This document shows positions 35,129 through 45,664 of a stretch of DNA of 64,000 bases, piece after piece. Every line of letters starts with the position of its first letter. Position 1 is the stretch's first letter. Below the pieces are notes generated by a model. That model was not told the DNA's origin. It searched no databases and saw only the letters and a list, made by a program, of their open reading frames with translations. The position numbers and the translations under genes are program-made. The stretch comes from an uncultured Clostridia bacterium. Its GTDB lineage: Bacteria > Bacillota > Clostridia > TANB77 > CAG-508. The stretch lies in assembly GCA_947591045.1 (NCBI GenBank), contig CANQCV010000001.1:84556-148555 (forward strand). The letters are read 5' to 3'.

Positions 35129-37595
35129 ATGAGTAAAAATATTGAATTGTTATCCCCAGCAGGTGATTTTGAATGTTTAAAAGCTGCTGTACAAAATGGT
35201 GCCGATAGTGTTTATTTTGGTGGTAGCCTTTTTAATGCTAGAGCATCTGCTAGTAATTTTGATAGTATTGGCTTAAAACAAGCTATTGATTATTGTACAA
35301 TAAGAAATGTAAAAACACATTTAACACTAAATACATTAATTAAAAATAACGAATTTGAACAAGCTACATCTTTAGCCAAAGAAGCTTATCAGTTAGGAAT
35401 AGATGCACTTATTATACAAGACTTGGGCTTGGCAAAATATTGTATAGATAATTTTCCAGACCTTCCCATTCATGCAAGTACTCAAATGAGTATTCACAAT
35501 TTAGAAGGTGTACAAGAATTAGAAAAATTGGGCTTTAAAAGAGCTGTTCTTGCTAGAGAATTATCTATAGAAGAAATAGAATATATTTGTAGCCATTCTA
35601 ACATAGAAATAGAAACTTTCGTACATGGTGCTTTATGTATATGCTATTCTGGTCAGTGTCTATTTTCTAGTATGGTCGGAGGCCGTTCAGGAAATAGAGG
35701 AAAATGTGCTCAACCATGCAGACTTCCATATGCTTTAATTTCTAAAACAGAAAATGAAAATCACCAAAAGGAAGAAAAAATATTAGATAATGGCTATCTT
35801 TTAAGTCCAAAAGATTTGTGTAGCCTAGAATTTTTACCTAATCTTATTGATTCTGGTGTTTCTTGTTTTAAAATAGAAGGTAGATTAAAAAATCCAGAAT
35901 ATGTAGCTACTGTTACAAGAATTTATAGAAAATATATTGATAAAGTATTAAATCATGAAAAATACATTATTGAAGAAAAAGACAAAAAAGATTTAATGCA
36001 AGTATTTAATCGTGGTGGCTTTTCTAGTGGTCATCTTGATATAAATCCTAATCAAAAACTTATATTTAAAGAAAAGCCAAGTAATATTGGAATTTATATT
36101 GGAACAGTTGAAAATTACAATGCAAATAAAGGTCATGTTAAATTACAATTAAAAGATAATTTATCAATTGGAGATACTATAAGTTTTGAAAATGAATCTA
36201 CAAGATATACTATTTCTGAACTTATGGATGGAAATACAAACTATGCTTATACAAAGGCAAATACAAAAGTGACTATAGGCAGAATGAAAGGAAATATCTC
36301 AAATGGAGATAAAGTCTACAAAATGGCAAGCAAGGAATTAACTAATATTGCAAAACAAAGCTATGAAAATAAAGAAAATAAAAAAATATTACTTAATTGT
36401 ATTGTAAATATAAAAAAGGATATACCAATTAATATGCAAATCATATGTACTAATAATAGACATGGCGCAGACAATTATCATAATATAAAAATAAATATAT
36501 CTTCACATGTAACTCCTGTTCTTGCCGAAAACTCTCCTGTAACTTGTGAAAGAGTAGAAAAACAAATTTCAAAAACAAACAATACACCATTTGTTTTTGA
36601 AAATATAACTGTAGATTTAGATGACAATTTATATATTCCTAATATAAATGCTACTTTAAACGAATTAAGAAGAAATGCATTAGAAATGCTAGAAGCCAAA
36701 ATAATTGATAATAAAAATAGACAATTACCAAAAATTAATAAAGTAAATGATGATGTTCTTTTAACTAGCCAATTTTTAGAACACCCTAGTATTTCTTTGT
36801 CATTAAGAGATTTGTCAAAAGATTTTGACTATCAAAAATTAAATAAGGATAAAATTAGTAGGATATATTTAGCATTAAAGCTATTTTCTAACAAAAAATA
36901 TTCAGATATTATTAAATATTTATCTGAAAATTACGAATTATACATATATATGCCTACAATAATAAAGCCAAACTATCGCAATATGATTTTAAACTCATTA
37001 GAAGAATTATTGCAAAAATATAGTATAAAAGGCTTTGTTATATCTAATGTTGCAGACTTTAAATTATTAGAAAAGTATCACAAAAAATATGACTTTGTTG
37101 GTAACTATTCTTTAAATATTTTTAATAATGAATCTATTAAAGAATACGAAAAACTTGGATTGACTTGTGCGACTTTATCAAGAGAGCTAAACAAAGAGAC
37201 TTTGCAAAATTTAGCTTTACATAGCAATATAGAAAAAGAACTTATAGTTTATGGTACTTTACCTCTTATGGCAGTTGGATATTGTTTGCTTGGAAATACA
37301 AATAAGTGTTATCCAAACTGTGGGGCAAATTGCTTAAAAGATTGTAAATATTATTTAAAAGATAGACTTCGGCTATGAATTTCGTGTTATTCCAGATAAT
37401 TTACAAACTGTTACACTTATTTGTAATAGCAAGATATTATCTATATCTACTAAAGATATTTGCATTAATAGAGTTAGAATAGACATACTTGACGAAAATA
37501 TTGAAGAAATAAATAAAATTATTGATACAGTATATAACAGAGAAAAACTAGAGGGTGAAGAATATACAAATGGAAACTTCTATAGAGAAGTATAA
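35129..37595 (+). CDS. U32-family peptidase, read through a +1 shift at CGG
   Basis: A U32 (collagenase-like, TrhP/RlhA-related) protein of about 821 residues. The first part shows IELLSPAGDFECLKAAVQNGADSVYFG, HGALCICYSGQC and GRSGNRGKCAQPCRLPY, with the clustered cysteines of the family. A DUF3656-like region and a C-terminal U32 repeat (CYLLGNTNKCYPNCG type) follow. The first frame stops two codons after CGG at 37370-37372 (codon 748). A one-base skip gives DRL-GYEFRVIPDNLQTVTLICNSK, which matches the normal family end, to a stop at 37593-37595. Related proteins act in rRNA/tRNA hydroxylation; the role here is not known. Confidence 0.88.
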
Positions 37596-37603
37596 TTTTA
37601 AAA

Positions 37604-37634
37604 AAAGCTTTAAGTATTTTTTACTTAAAGCTTT
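37604..37634. terminator. Bidirectional terminator between convergent genes
   Basis: AAAGCTTTAAGTA and its complement around a T-rich loop. It serves the plus-strand U32 gene and overlaps the 3' end of the minus-strand RNHCP gene. Confidence 0.75.
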
Positions 37635-37948
37635 TCACTTTGTCCATTAACCGTTAATTTAATAATTAAATCTATATTATCGTCATTTGCTGCCTTGTTT
37701 CTTCTAATTGCCCCGCATTTCTTGCATCTAAAAACAATTACATACCCTTTTTTGCTATCTAACTCTACTGCAATTGGAACTAAATCACCATGACATTCTT
37801 CTTGCCTATCTCCTGGATTTATATCTACATGTTTCGAATGTAAACAATATGGACAATGGTTTCTACAAGAATATCCTAATGCTGATACATGTTTTCCACA
37901 ATGATGGCATATAAATTCTTCGTCTATTTCTGTAAATCTTTTGCTCAT
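37625..37948 (-). CDS. RNHCP-domain zinc protein
   Basis: A 107-residue protein with two cysteine pairs (CHHCGK, SCRNHCPYC, FRCKKCGA) and the RNHCP signature (RNHCPYCLHSKHVD; GDRQEECHG). RNHCP proteins are small zinc-binding proteins of unknown function. It lies 16 bp after the nucleoside-kinase gene. Confidence 0.85.
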   Translation of the reverse strand: MSKRFTEIDEEFICHHCGKHVSALGYSCRNHCPYCLHSKHVDINPGDRQEECHGDLVPIAVELDSKKGYVIVFRCKKCGAIRRNKAANDDNIDLIIKLTVNGQSEKL

Positions 37949-37963
37949 TTTACTACTATCTCC

Positions 37964-39550
37964 TTATACTTCAAAGATACTTCCTCCAATGAATTCACGA
38001 AGTAATGAATTTTTTGGTACAAATTCATCTGATATATCTTCAAAATATTTTAAAAATTCATATAAGCTTTTTACTTCCGAATATTCTGGATGTGTATTAT
38101 CTATTGCTGCTAAAAGTGGCATTGCATATTTCTTTAATACACATATTTCATAAATTAAAGATGTATTGAACATGCTGTCTGCCTCTTCTTGGAATGGATA
38201 TATGTTGTTTTCCTCTCCTCTATTTACCGAATCCCATGTTTGCAAAGTATGAAGTGCATCATATCCTCTAAAATTATTATCTCTTACAATTCTACGAATT
38301 AACCTTGTGTCTGTAGTTGATATTCTATTAAAATAATCAATATTAAGAACAGTAAGAGCGCTAATATATACCTTGTATTTTTGCTCTCTTGGAATAGATG
38401 CAGTTAATTTATCATTTAAACAATGTATTCCCTCTATAACTAAAACTTCATTGTCTTTAATTCTCATTGTCTGCCCATTATATTCCTTATGCCCTGTTTT
38501 AAAATTAAATGTAGGTACAGGAATTTCCTCACCTTTTAGTAATTTAGTTAAATGGTCATTAAATAAATCTAAATCAATAGCCTCTATACATTCAAAATTA
38601 TATTTTCCATTTTCATCTTTGGGTGTTTCTTCTCTTTCTACAAAATAATTGTCTACTGAAATAGTAATTGGCTTAATTCCATTTAATTGTAGTTGTATAC
38701 CAAGTCTTTTTGCAAAAGTGGTTTTTCCAGATGAAGAAGGTCCTGCAATTAGCACCATTTTTATTCCTTTTCGCTTCACAATATTATCTGCAATATCTGA
38801 AATTTTCTTTTCGTGTAATGCCTCTGCAAGAAGTATTACCTCTCTTTCCTCACCCTGACTAATTTTTTTATTTAGTTTGTATAAAGTATTAATGTCAAGA
38901 ATTCTATATATATCTTCATATTCCTCTAATGTATTTAATAATTTTTTAGTTTCTTTGTATTTTTCAATTTTATCTGGTGCTTTCTTATCTGGATATCTTA
39001 ATAAAAAGCCTTCATGATACTTTATAATATCATAGTATTTAATATATCCTGTACTAATTGGCATTACACCATAAAAATAATTATAATAATCTTCGCAAAA
39101 ATATAATGAAACCTCTTCTTTGTATTTATTATCTAACTGAAGTTTTCCTCTTAAAGTCTTTTCTTTTTCGTAGAATTTTTCCGCTTCTTCCTTTGACATT
39201 TCCACTTTATTAATTGGTATATCTTTTGCTATTATTTCTTGCATTTTTATACGAACATTTTCAATCATTTCGTCAGTTATTTCCATATTTTCAACTGTAC
39301 AATAAAGAGAATTTGAGAGCTGAAAATTAACTGTTAAAAGTGCCTTTGGATATACTTCATAAAAAGCCTTTCCCATAATATATAATAAACCTCTTTGATA
39401 TATCCTCCTACCATCTCGTACTTTTGTATCAATTGGCTCTACACTACCATTTTCTTCTATTTCTGTATTTAGTGACTTTATTTCATTTTTGTACCTACAT
39501 GCAATTGCATTTTCTCTATTTTCTTTGCTTAATAACTCTATTGCTTTCAA
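37964..39550 (-). CDS. Uridine-kinase-like nucleoside kinase with short TGS region
   Basis: About 528 residues. The C-terminal half is a P-loop nucleoside kinase (LIAGPSSSGKTTFAKRL near 285; ISVDNYFVEREETPKDENG; VIEGIHCLND). The middle part resembles the threonyl-tRNA-synthetase second additional domain. The N-terminal TGS-like region looks about 20 residues shorter than usual, and a 55-bp repeat sits directly upstream. I chose the TTG at 39550 because AGGAAAGGAG lies seven bases before it; an ATG at 39556 is too close to that site. Confidence 0.82.
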   Translation of the reverse strand: MKAIELLSKENRENAIACRYKNEIKSLNTEIEENGSVEPIDTKVRDGRRIYQRGLLYIMGKAFYEVYPKALLTVNFQLSNSLYCTVENMEITDEMIENVRIKMQEIIAKDIPINKVEMSKEEAEKFYEKEKTLRGKLQLDNKYKEEVSLYFCEDYYNYFYGVMPISTGYIKYYDIIKYHEGFLLRYPDKKAPDKIEKYKETKKLLNTLEEYEDIYRILDINTLYKLNKKISQGEEREVILLAEALHEKKISDIADNIVKRKGIKMVLIAGPSSSGKTTFAKRLGIQLQLNGIKPITISVDNYFVEREETPKDENGKYNFECIEAIDLDLFNDHLTKLLKGEEIPVPTFNFKTGHKEYNGQTMRIKDNEVLVIEGIHCLNDKLTASIPREQKYKVYISALTVLNIDYFNRISTTDTRLIRRIVRDNNFRGYDALHTLQTWDSVNRGEENNIYPFQEEADSMFNTSLIYEICVLKKYAMPLLAAIDNTHPEYSEVKSLYEFLKYFEDISDEFVPKNSLLREFIGGSIFEV

Positions 39551-39567
39551 CCTCATTCTCCTTTCCT

Positions 39568-39622
39568 GACATGTCCCCAATCTCCCAAAAATGCGAAAAA
39601 GGGTCAGACCCCTTTACGACAT
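39568..39622. repeat. Intergenic repeat, copy 3
   Basis: GACATGTCCCC...GCGAAAAAGGGTCAGACCCC between mutS and the kinase gene. It overlaps the last codons and the stop of mutS. Confidence 0.85.
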
Positions 39623-42226
39623 CTTTTCTTTGATTTTTACAATTTCGTTTAAAGCATCAATTGGAGTTAATTCATTTATATTTATTTTGTCAATTTCATG
39701 TGCTATTTCCGCTAACTTGTAATTATATAAATCAAGTTGACCTGCTGCCACTTGTTTATTTTCTTTTTCTATATTTTTTTCTCCTAGTATGCTTTTTCTT
39801 TCTAATGATTTTAAGATTTCATTTGCTCTTTTTGTAACTACCTGTGGCACTCCTGCAAGTTTTGCTACATGTACACCATAACTTTCGTCAGTTCCACCTG
39901 GTACAATTTTTCTTAAAAAGATAACATCTTCGCCTTTTTCTTTTACAGCTACTGAATAATTTTTTACTCCCTCTAGTTTATCTTCTAGTTTTGTTAATTC
40001 ATGATAATGTGTTGCAAAAAGTGTTTTTGCTCCACATTTTTCATTGTCTGAAATATATTCAGCAACAGCCCAAGCAATAGACAAACCATCATAAGTTGAT
40101 GTTCCTCTTCCTATTTCGTCTAATATTACTAAACTATTACTTGTTGCCTCTTTTAAAATTGATGCAACTTCCATCATTTCCACCATAAAAGTACTTTGTC
40201 CCATGCTTAAATCATCTGATGCGCCAACCCTTGTAAAAATCTTATCTACTATTCCTATTTTAGCATATGATGCAGGAACAAAGCTACCACATTGTGCCAT
40301 AAGAGTAATTAATGCTACTTGCCTCATATATGTAGATTTTCCTGCCATATTAGGTCCTGTAATAATAGATAGTCTATTCTGATTTCTATCTAGATATGTA
40401 TCATTTTGTACAAAACTTCCACTTGGTAATATTTTTTCAATAACTGGATGTCTTCCATCTTTTATGTCTATAATTCCACTATTATCAACTATTGGTCTTA
40501 CATAATTTTGGTCATCTGCTACAATTGCAAAAGAACATAATACATCTAACATTGATATTACATTTGCTGTTTTTTGAATTCTTTGAAGTTGTGATTCTAT
40601 TTTATCTCTGATTTCTACAAATATATTATACTCTAATTGGACAACTTTTTCTTCTGCACCCAAAATTTGATTCTCTAAATTTTTTAATTCTTCTGTAATG
40701 TATCTTTCTCCTGTTGTTAGTGTTTGCTTTCTAATATATCTATCTGGCACAGCTCCCATATTTGATTTAGTTACTTCTATATAATATCCAAACACTTTGT
40801 TAAAGCCAACTTTTAGTCCTTTAATTCCTGTTGCCTCTCTTTCTCTTGTCTCTAAATCAAGTAGCCAATTTTTTCCTTGTGTTGTAGCAGTTTTTAATTT
40901 ATCAATCTCTTCATTATATCCTAGCTTAATTATTCCACCCTCTTTAATAGTAATTGGTGGTTCTTCTATAATTGACTCTTCTATTAATTCATAAATATCT
41001 TGCAATTCATCTAGAGAGTCATATAAGTCTTTAAGCATTTTAGAATTTGTACTTGATATTACTTTTTTTATTTCTGGTAATTGCTTTGCAGAATTTTTTA
41101 AAGAAATTAATTCTCTACCATTAACACTTCCATATGATATTTTTCCTGCTAGCCTTTCTATATCATATACTTTTTTTAGTAACTCTGCTATTTCTCCTCT
41201 TAAAATAACATTATCTTTTAATTCTTGTACTGCATCTAAACGGTTATTTATTTGCTCTTTATCTACCAAAGGGTCACTAAGCCATCTTCTTAATAATCTT
41301 CCCCCCATTGCTGTACTTGTTTTATCTAATACCCAAAGAAGTGTGCCTTTTTTACTTTTGTCTCTTAACTTTTCTGTAATTTCCAAATTTCTTCTTGCAT
41401 TAATATCTAATGACATATATTTATTTACATGATAAATCATTAGTTTGTTAATATGGTCTAAATTATTTTTTTGTGTATCTTTTAAATAATTTAAAAGTGC
41501 ATTTGTAGATGACACACTAAGCATCATATCTGAAATTGTATCTACAGTATTCTGATTTTCGTCAACTAATTGATATTTTCTTTCTATTTCTTCATAGCTA
41601 GAATCAAAATTATCTTCTTCTAATTTGTTAATATATATTTCAAAACGAGTTCTGATTTTTTCAATTTCTTCTGCACACTCATACATCATAGGGTTCACTA
41701 CAATCTCTGCTGGGTTAAACCTTGAAATTTCGTCTAACAACATAGTAAAATTATTGCTATCCTTAATTTGTGTTGTTCTAAAATCACCTGTTGATACATC
41801 ACAAACTGTTAAACCATAAAAAATACCACTTTTAAAAATACTCATTAAATAGTTATTTTTCTTTTCTTCTAGCAAGTTTGACTCCATTACTGTTCCAGGA
41901 GTAACAACACGAATTACATCTCTTTTTACCATTCCTTTTGCTTGTTTTGGATCTTCTAATTGCTCGCAAATTGCTACTTTATATCCTTTGGAAATTAATT
42001 TAGAAATGTAATTTTCTGCTGCATGATAAGGAACTCCACACATTGGAGCTCGCTCTTCTTGTCCACATTCTTTTCCTGTTAAAGTAAGCTCTAGCTCTCT
42101 TGATACATTAATTGCATCATCAAAAAACATCTCATAAAAATCGCCTAATCTATAGAATAAAATACAATCTTTATACTCATTCTTCATGTCTAAATAATGT
42201 TGCATCATGGGTGAAAATTCTGCCAT
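39614..42226 (-). CDS. mutS: DNA mismatch repair protein MutS
   Basis: An 870-residue MutS that binds mismatches. The N-terminal mismatch-binding region contains the conserved LGDFYEMFFDDA (the F-x-E site). Walker A is TGPNMAGKSTYMRQ, then SDDLSMGQSTFMVEM, Walker B LVILDEIGRGTSTYDG, and FATHYHELT. Full length. The last codons lie in a repeat copy. It follows miaB by 26 bp, the usual clostridial miaB-mutS order; mutL is not in the window. Confidence 0.97.
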   Translation of the reverse strand: MAEFSPMMQHYLDMKNEYKDCILFYRLGDFYEMFFDDAINVSRELELTLTGKECGQEERAPMCGVPYHAAENYISKLISKGYKVAICEQLEDPKQAKGMVKRDVIRVVTPGTVMESNLLEEKKNNYLMSIFKSGIFYGLTVCDVSTGDFRTTQIKDSNNFTMLLDEISRFNPAEIVVNPMMYECAEEIEKIRTRFEIYINKLEEDNFDSSYEEIERKYQLVDENQNTVDTISDMMLSVSSTNALLNYLKDTQKNNLDHINKLMIYHVNKYMSLDINARRNLEITEKLRDKSKKGTLLWVLDKTSTAMGGRLLRRWLSDPLVDKEQINNRLDAVQELKDNVILRGEIAELLKKVYDIERLAGKISYGSVNGRELISLKNSAKQLPEIKKVISSTNSKMLKDLYDSLDELQDIYELIEESIIEEPPITIKEGGIIKLGYNEEIDKLKTATTQGKNWLLDLETREREATGIKGLKVGFNKVFGYYIEVTKSNMGAVPDRYIRKQTLTTGERYITEELKNLENQILGAEEKVVQLEYNIFVEIRDKIESQLQRIQKTANVISMLDVLCSFAIVADDQNYVRPIVDNSGIIDIKDGRHPVIEKILPSGSFVQNDTYLDRNQNRLSIITGPNMAGKSTYMRQVALITLMAQCGSFVPASYAKIGIVDKIFTRVGASDDLSMGQSTFMVEMMEVASILKEATSNSLVILDEIGRGTSTYDGLSIAWAVAEYISDNEKCGAKTLFATHYHELTKLEDKLEGVKNYSVAVKEKGEDVIFLRKIVPGGTDESYGVHVAKLAGVPQVVTKRANEILKSLERKSILGEKNIEKENKQVAAGQLDLYNYKLAEIAHEIDKININELTPIDALNEIVKIKEKMS

Positions 42227-42252
42227 TTTTATTTACCCTCCCTATTCTCTTT

Positions 42253-43666
42253 CTATTTGTGACCTTTTAAATACCACATATGTTCTGAAACAATTTTAAT
42301 AGTTTCTACCTTTCCTATTTCTTCTTTTTTACCCTCAAAAACAACAACTTTATTTGAATCTGTCCTTCCAGTTAATAAATTTTCATTGTTTTTGCTATAA
42401 CCCTCTACTAAAATTTTTTCTACCTTACCAATATAGCTTTTGTTGTTTATAGCCATTTGTTTTTCATATAGTTCCTTTAATCTATCAAATCTTTTATGTT
42501 TTATTTCTTCTGGTATTTGATTTTCCATTCTGTCACCAGGAGTTCCTTTACGCCTTGAATAAATAAACATAAATATCTGCTCAAAGTCTACTTTTTTCAC
42601 AACATCTAATGTATCTTCAAAATCTTCTTCTGTCTCCCCAGGAAAACCAACAATAATATCTGTTGAAAATTTTACTTCTGGAATTCTATTTTTCATTTTT
42701 TCTACTAAATCTAAATACTGTTGTTTTGTATATTTACGATTCATTTGCTTTAATACCGCCGTGCTTCCTGATTGAAGTGGCAAATGTACTAGTTTACTTA
42801 CCTTTTCGCAGTTTGCAATTGCATCTATTACATCATCTGTAAAATCTTTTGGATGTGGAGATATAAAGCGTATTTTTTCAATTCCTTTTATTTTATTTAT
42901 CTCTATTAGTAATTTTGCAAAAGTATTAATCTCACTTTCTACATATGTGCCCTCTTTTTTAGCCTTTTCATTTTCTACTACCATATATGAATTAACATTT
43001 TGCCCAAGTAATGTTATTTCTTTGTATCCCTCTTTTGCAAGGCCTTCTATTTCTTTTAAAATATCCTTTGAAGCTCTACTTCTTTCTCTTCCTCTAACAT
43101 ATGGCACAATACAATAACTGCAAAAGTTATTGCAACCATTCATAATAGTTACTTGTGCTTTAATTTTACTTTCTCTTTTAATAGGAAGTCCCTCTATTAT
43201 TTCTCCATCTATATTAACAATATCGTCAATTCTTTTCCTATTTACAAGTACTTTGTATAAATCTTGTGCAAATTTGTGCAAAGTATGAGTTCCAAAAACA
43301 ATATCATATTTGTAGCTTTTTTTAATTTTGTCTACAATATGGCTTTCTTGCATCATGCAACCGACCTATTGCAACAATCACTTGATTTTCTTCTTTTAAT
43401 TTCTTTACCTCACCTAATTTTCCAAATAGTTTTTCTTCTGCATTTTCTCTAACACAGCAAGTATTAAAAAGAATTAGATCTGCATCTTTCATATTATCTA
43501 CTTTAGTATAGTTCATTTGCTCTAACATTCCACATAATTTTTCTGAATCGTTTTCATTTAAACTACACCCCATTGTTAAAATATAATACTTTAATTCTTT
43601 TGTTTCATTTATCTTTTTTACTTTTTCTATATATTCTAATTGTTCTGTTATATCTGCTCTTTCCAA
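42253..43666 (-). CDS. miaB: tRNA-2-methylthio-N6-dimethylallyladenosine synthase MiaB, +1 shift at CGG
   Basis: A radical-SAM methylthiotransferase of about 470 residues acting on i6A37 of tRNA. The first frame holds the UPF0004 domain cysteines (MGCSLNENDSE, FNTCCVREN) and reaches VIVAIG before CGG at 43363-43361 (codon 102). A one-base skip gives G-CMMQESHIVDKI, whose cysteine is the third ligand of the auxiliary 4Fe-4S cluster. The radical-SAM motif CNNFCSYC and a C-terminal TRAM domain follow. Without the shift none of the catalytic domain is made. The start is TTG at 43666, seven bases after AGGAGG. Confidence 0.93.
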
Positions 43667-43807
43667 ATTTGCTCCTCCTAGATTTTGTATATATCATTTT
43701 AACTTTTATATTTTATACTAAAAACAAACATTTTTCAAGATATTTTTTACCACACAACCAATTTTAGCAGACTAGAAATTTTTTGTTCTAATCTGCTAAA
43801 ATACTTC

Positions 43808-44546
43808 CTATTTATATTTCACTTTTACTAAATATAGCCCATGTGGTGGTAATGTCTTTCCAGCTCTTGTTCTATCTTTGCTTTCAATTATTGACTTAAT
43901 CTCTTCAGGTTTAATCTTCCCTAGTCCTACATCCACCAATGTTCCACTAATAATACGAACCATATTGTATAAAAATCCATTTCCCGTAAGCTCTATTATT
44001 ATTCTGTCCTTTGACTTTTTAATAATTGCTTTATATATAATTCTTACGCTACTTTTACTACTTGTTCCAGAAGATTTAAATGCACTAAAATCATGCTCTC
44101 CCTCAAAATATGAAATTGCCTGTTTCATTTTTTCAAAATCTAACTTTACTGGCATATGATATTCTAAATTTCTGTATACAGCACTTCCGTATGGCGAATT
44201 GTTTACTACATAACGATATGTTTTTTCTTTACAATTATACCTACTATGAAAATCTTCAGGTACTTCTTCTGCCTTTATAACCCTAATAGAATTTTTTACT
44301 TGCGAATTAATTGCAATTGCAATTTTTTCTATTGGAATTTTGCTTTCTATTTTAAAATTAGCAACTTGTCCTAGGCTATGTACTCCTCTATCAGTTCTTC
44401 CTGATGCAAAAAGCTCCACTTTTTCCCCTGTAATAGTTTCTATTGCCTTTTCTATTTCTCCTTGTATGTTTAATTTATTAGGTTGCTTTTGCCACCCGAT
44501 TAAATTCTTTTCCATCATATTCAATAGTTAATTTTATATTTCTCAT
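43808..44546 (-). CDS. truA: tRNA pseudouridine(38-40) synthase TruA, +1 shift at CGG
   Basis: An enzyme of about 245 residues that makes pseudouridine in the anticodon arm. The ATG at 44546 follows AAGGAT and reads MRNIKLTIEYDGKEFN, then CGG at 44498-44496 (codon 17) and a stop soon after. A one-base skip gives N-GWQKQPNKLNIQGEIEKA, the family N-terminus, then the catalytic ASGRTDRGVHSLGQ. An ATG at 44524 in the second frame has no ribosome binding site and would remove the first strand. It lies downstream of cdaA. Confidence 0.93.
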
Positions 44547-44565
44547 ATTATATCCTTCTAGCATG

Positions 44566-45438
44566 CTATTTTTGCTTTTTATCAGAGTTTTCGTCACCTA
44601 ATCTTTTAGTTATAACATTTTTTATTAAAATGCTTTTTAATGCCTCTTCTTTTAAATCTGCAATTAAAGTTCCATCTTTTGCAACAGAAATTTTACCAGT
44701 CTCTTCTGATATAACAACTGCAATAGCATCAGTCTCTCTTGAAATTCCAAGTGCTGCTCTATGTCTTGTTCCTAGACCATTTACAATTTCTTTATCGTCT
44801 GCTAAAGGCAAAATGCAAGCTGCTGCTGCTATTTTATTGTGACTAATAATTACAGCACCATCATGTAAAGGTGTTTTTGGAACAAACAGATTAACAAGAA
44901 GTTGTGGAGAAACATCAGCGTCTATTTTAACACCCGTATCCATAACATCATTTATTTGTATATCTCTTTCAATTACAATTAAGCCACCTGTTTTTTCGTT
45001 TGATAGTTCTTTTGCAGCAATTACAATTTTATAAATATCTTCTTTTGTTTTTGCTCTTAAATCTTTTTCTATTCCAATTCCAAAATAGCGAAGTAATTTA
45101 TGAGTTCCAAGCTGTTCTAGCATTCTGCGTAGCTCTGGCTGAAATATTACAATCATTGCTATAACACCATAAGGCATAAACAATGTTAAAATATAATTTA
45201 ATATTTTAAATTGCAACACATCACTTAAAACTGTGATAAGTATTATAAATACAATGCCTTTTAAAAGTTGCCATACTCTTGAGTGTCTAGCTGATTTTAT
45301 AAATTTATATAAAATAAAAAGTACAATAAATAAATCTAATATTAAAATCACAAGTTTTAATGGATTATTATATATTTCTGTAAAATAATCTAATATGCTT
45401 TGAAAAAAGTCTCTAAAATTAATCGAAAAACTTTCCAT
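44566..45438 (-). CDS. cdaA: Diadenylate cyclase CdaA
   Basis: A 290-residue membrane enzyme making c-di-AMP from two ATP. Three N-terminal helices (about 25-100) precede the DAC domain, with the active-site motifs LHDGAVIISH and GTRHRAALGISRETDAI. Length and topology match CdaA (DacA). No ybbR (cdaR) or glmM gene is adjacent; the upstream neighbour is a 39-residue membrane peptide. Confidence 0.95.
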   Translation of the reverse strand: MESFSINFRDFFQSILDYFTEIYNNPLKLVILILDLFIVLFILYKFIKSARHSRVWQLLKGIVFIILITVLSDVLQFKILNYILTLFMPYGVIAMIVIFQPELRRMLEQLGTHKLLRYFGIGIEKDLRAKTKEDIYKIVIAAKELSNEKTGGLIVIERDIQINDVMDTGVKIDADVSPQLLVNLFVPKTPLHDGAVIISHNKIAAAACILPLADDKEIVNGLGTRHRAALGISRETDAIAVVISEETGKISVAKDGTLIADLKEEALKSILIKNVITKRLGDENSDKKQK

Positions 45439-45461
45439 ATTTTACCTCTTTTTATAATTTT

Positions 45462-45581
45462 TTAAGCTACTACTAAATAATAAATAAGTGTACCTGCAAC
45501 AGCAAGTACCATTAATATTGCTAAAATAGCTGCCATAATCTTTGTTAAAATTTTTCCTATATCATGCCTATTTTTTGACAT
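45462..45581 (-). CDS. Small single-helix membrane protein (DUF4044-like), 39 aa
   Basis: The sequence MSKNRHDIGKILTKIMAAI is followed by one hydrophobic helix ending LIYYLVVA. Its pattern (short basic N-terminus, then a C-terminal helix) is like the DUF4044 family of tiny Firmicute membrane proteins. GTGAGG precedes the ATG. It lies between mtaB and cdaA on the same strand. Confidence 0.62.
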   Translation of the reverse strand: MSKNRHDIGKILTKIMAAILAILMVLAVAGTLIYYLVVA

Positions 45582-45664
45582 TGTTTTTTCCTCACTTCCA
45601 TTATTTATTTTTCACATTTAAATATAACATATTTAAAAACAAATATCAATTTTTTTGTTTTTAT

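Noticed and set aside
43761-43801. A long hairpin after truA as an intrinsic terminator
   Set aside because: The stem is good, but neither strand has a T run directly after it, so I did not list it as a terminator.
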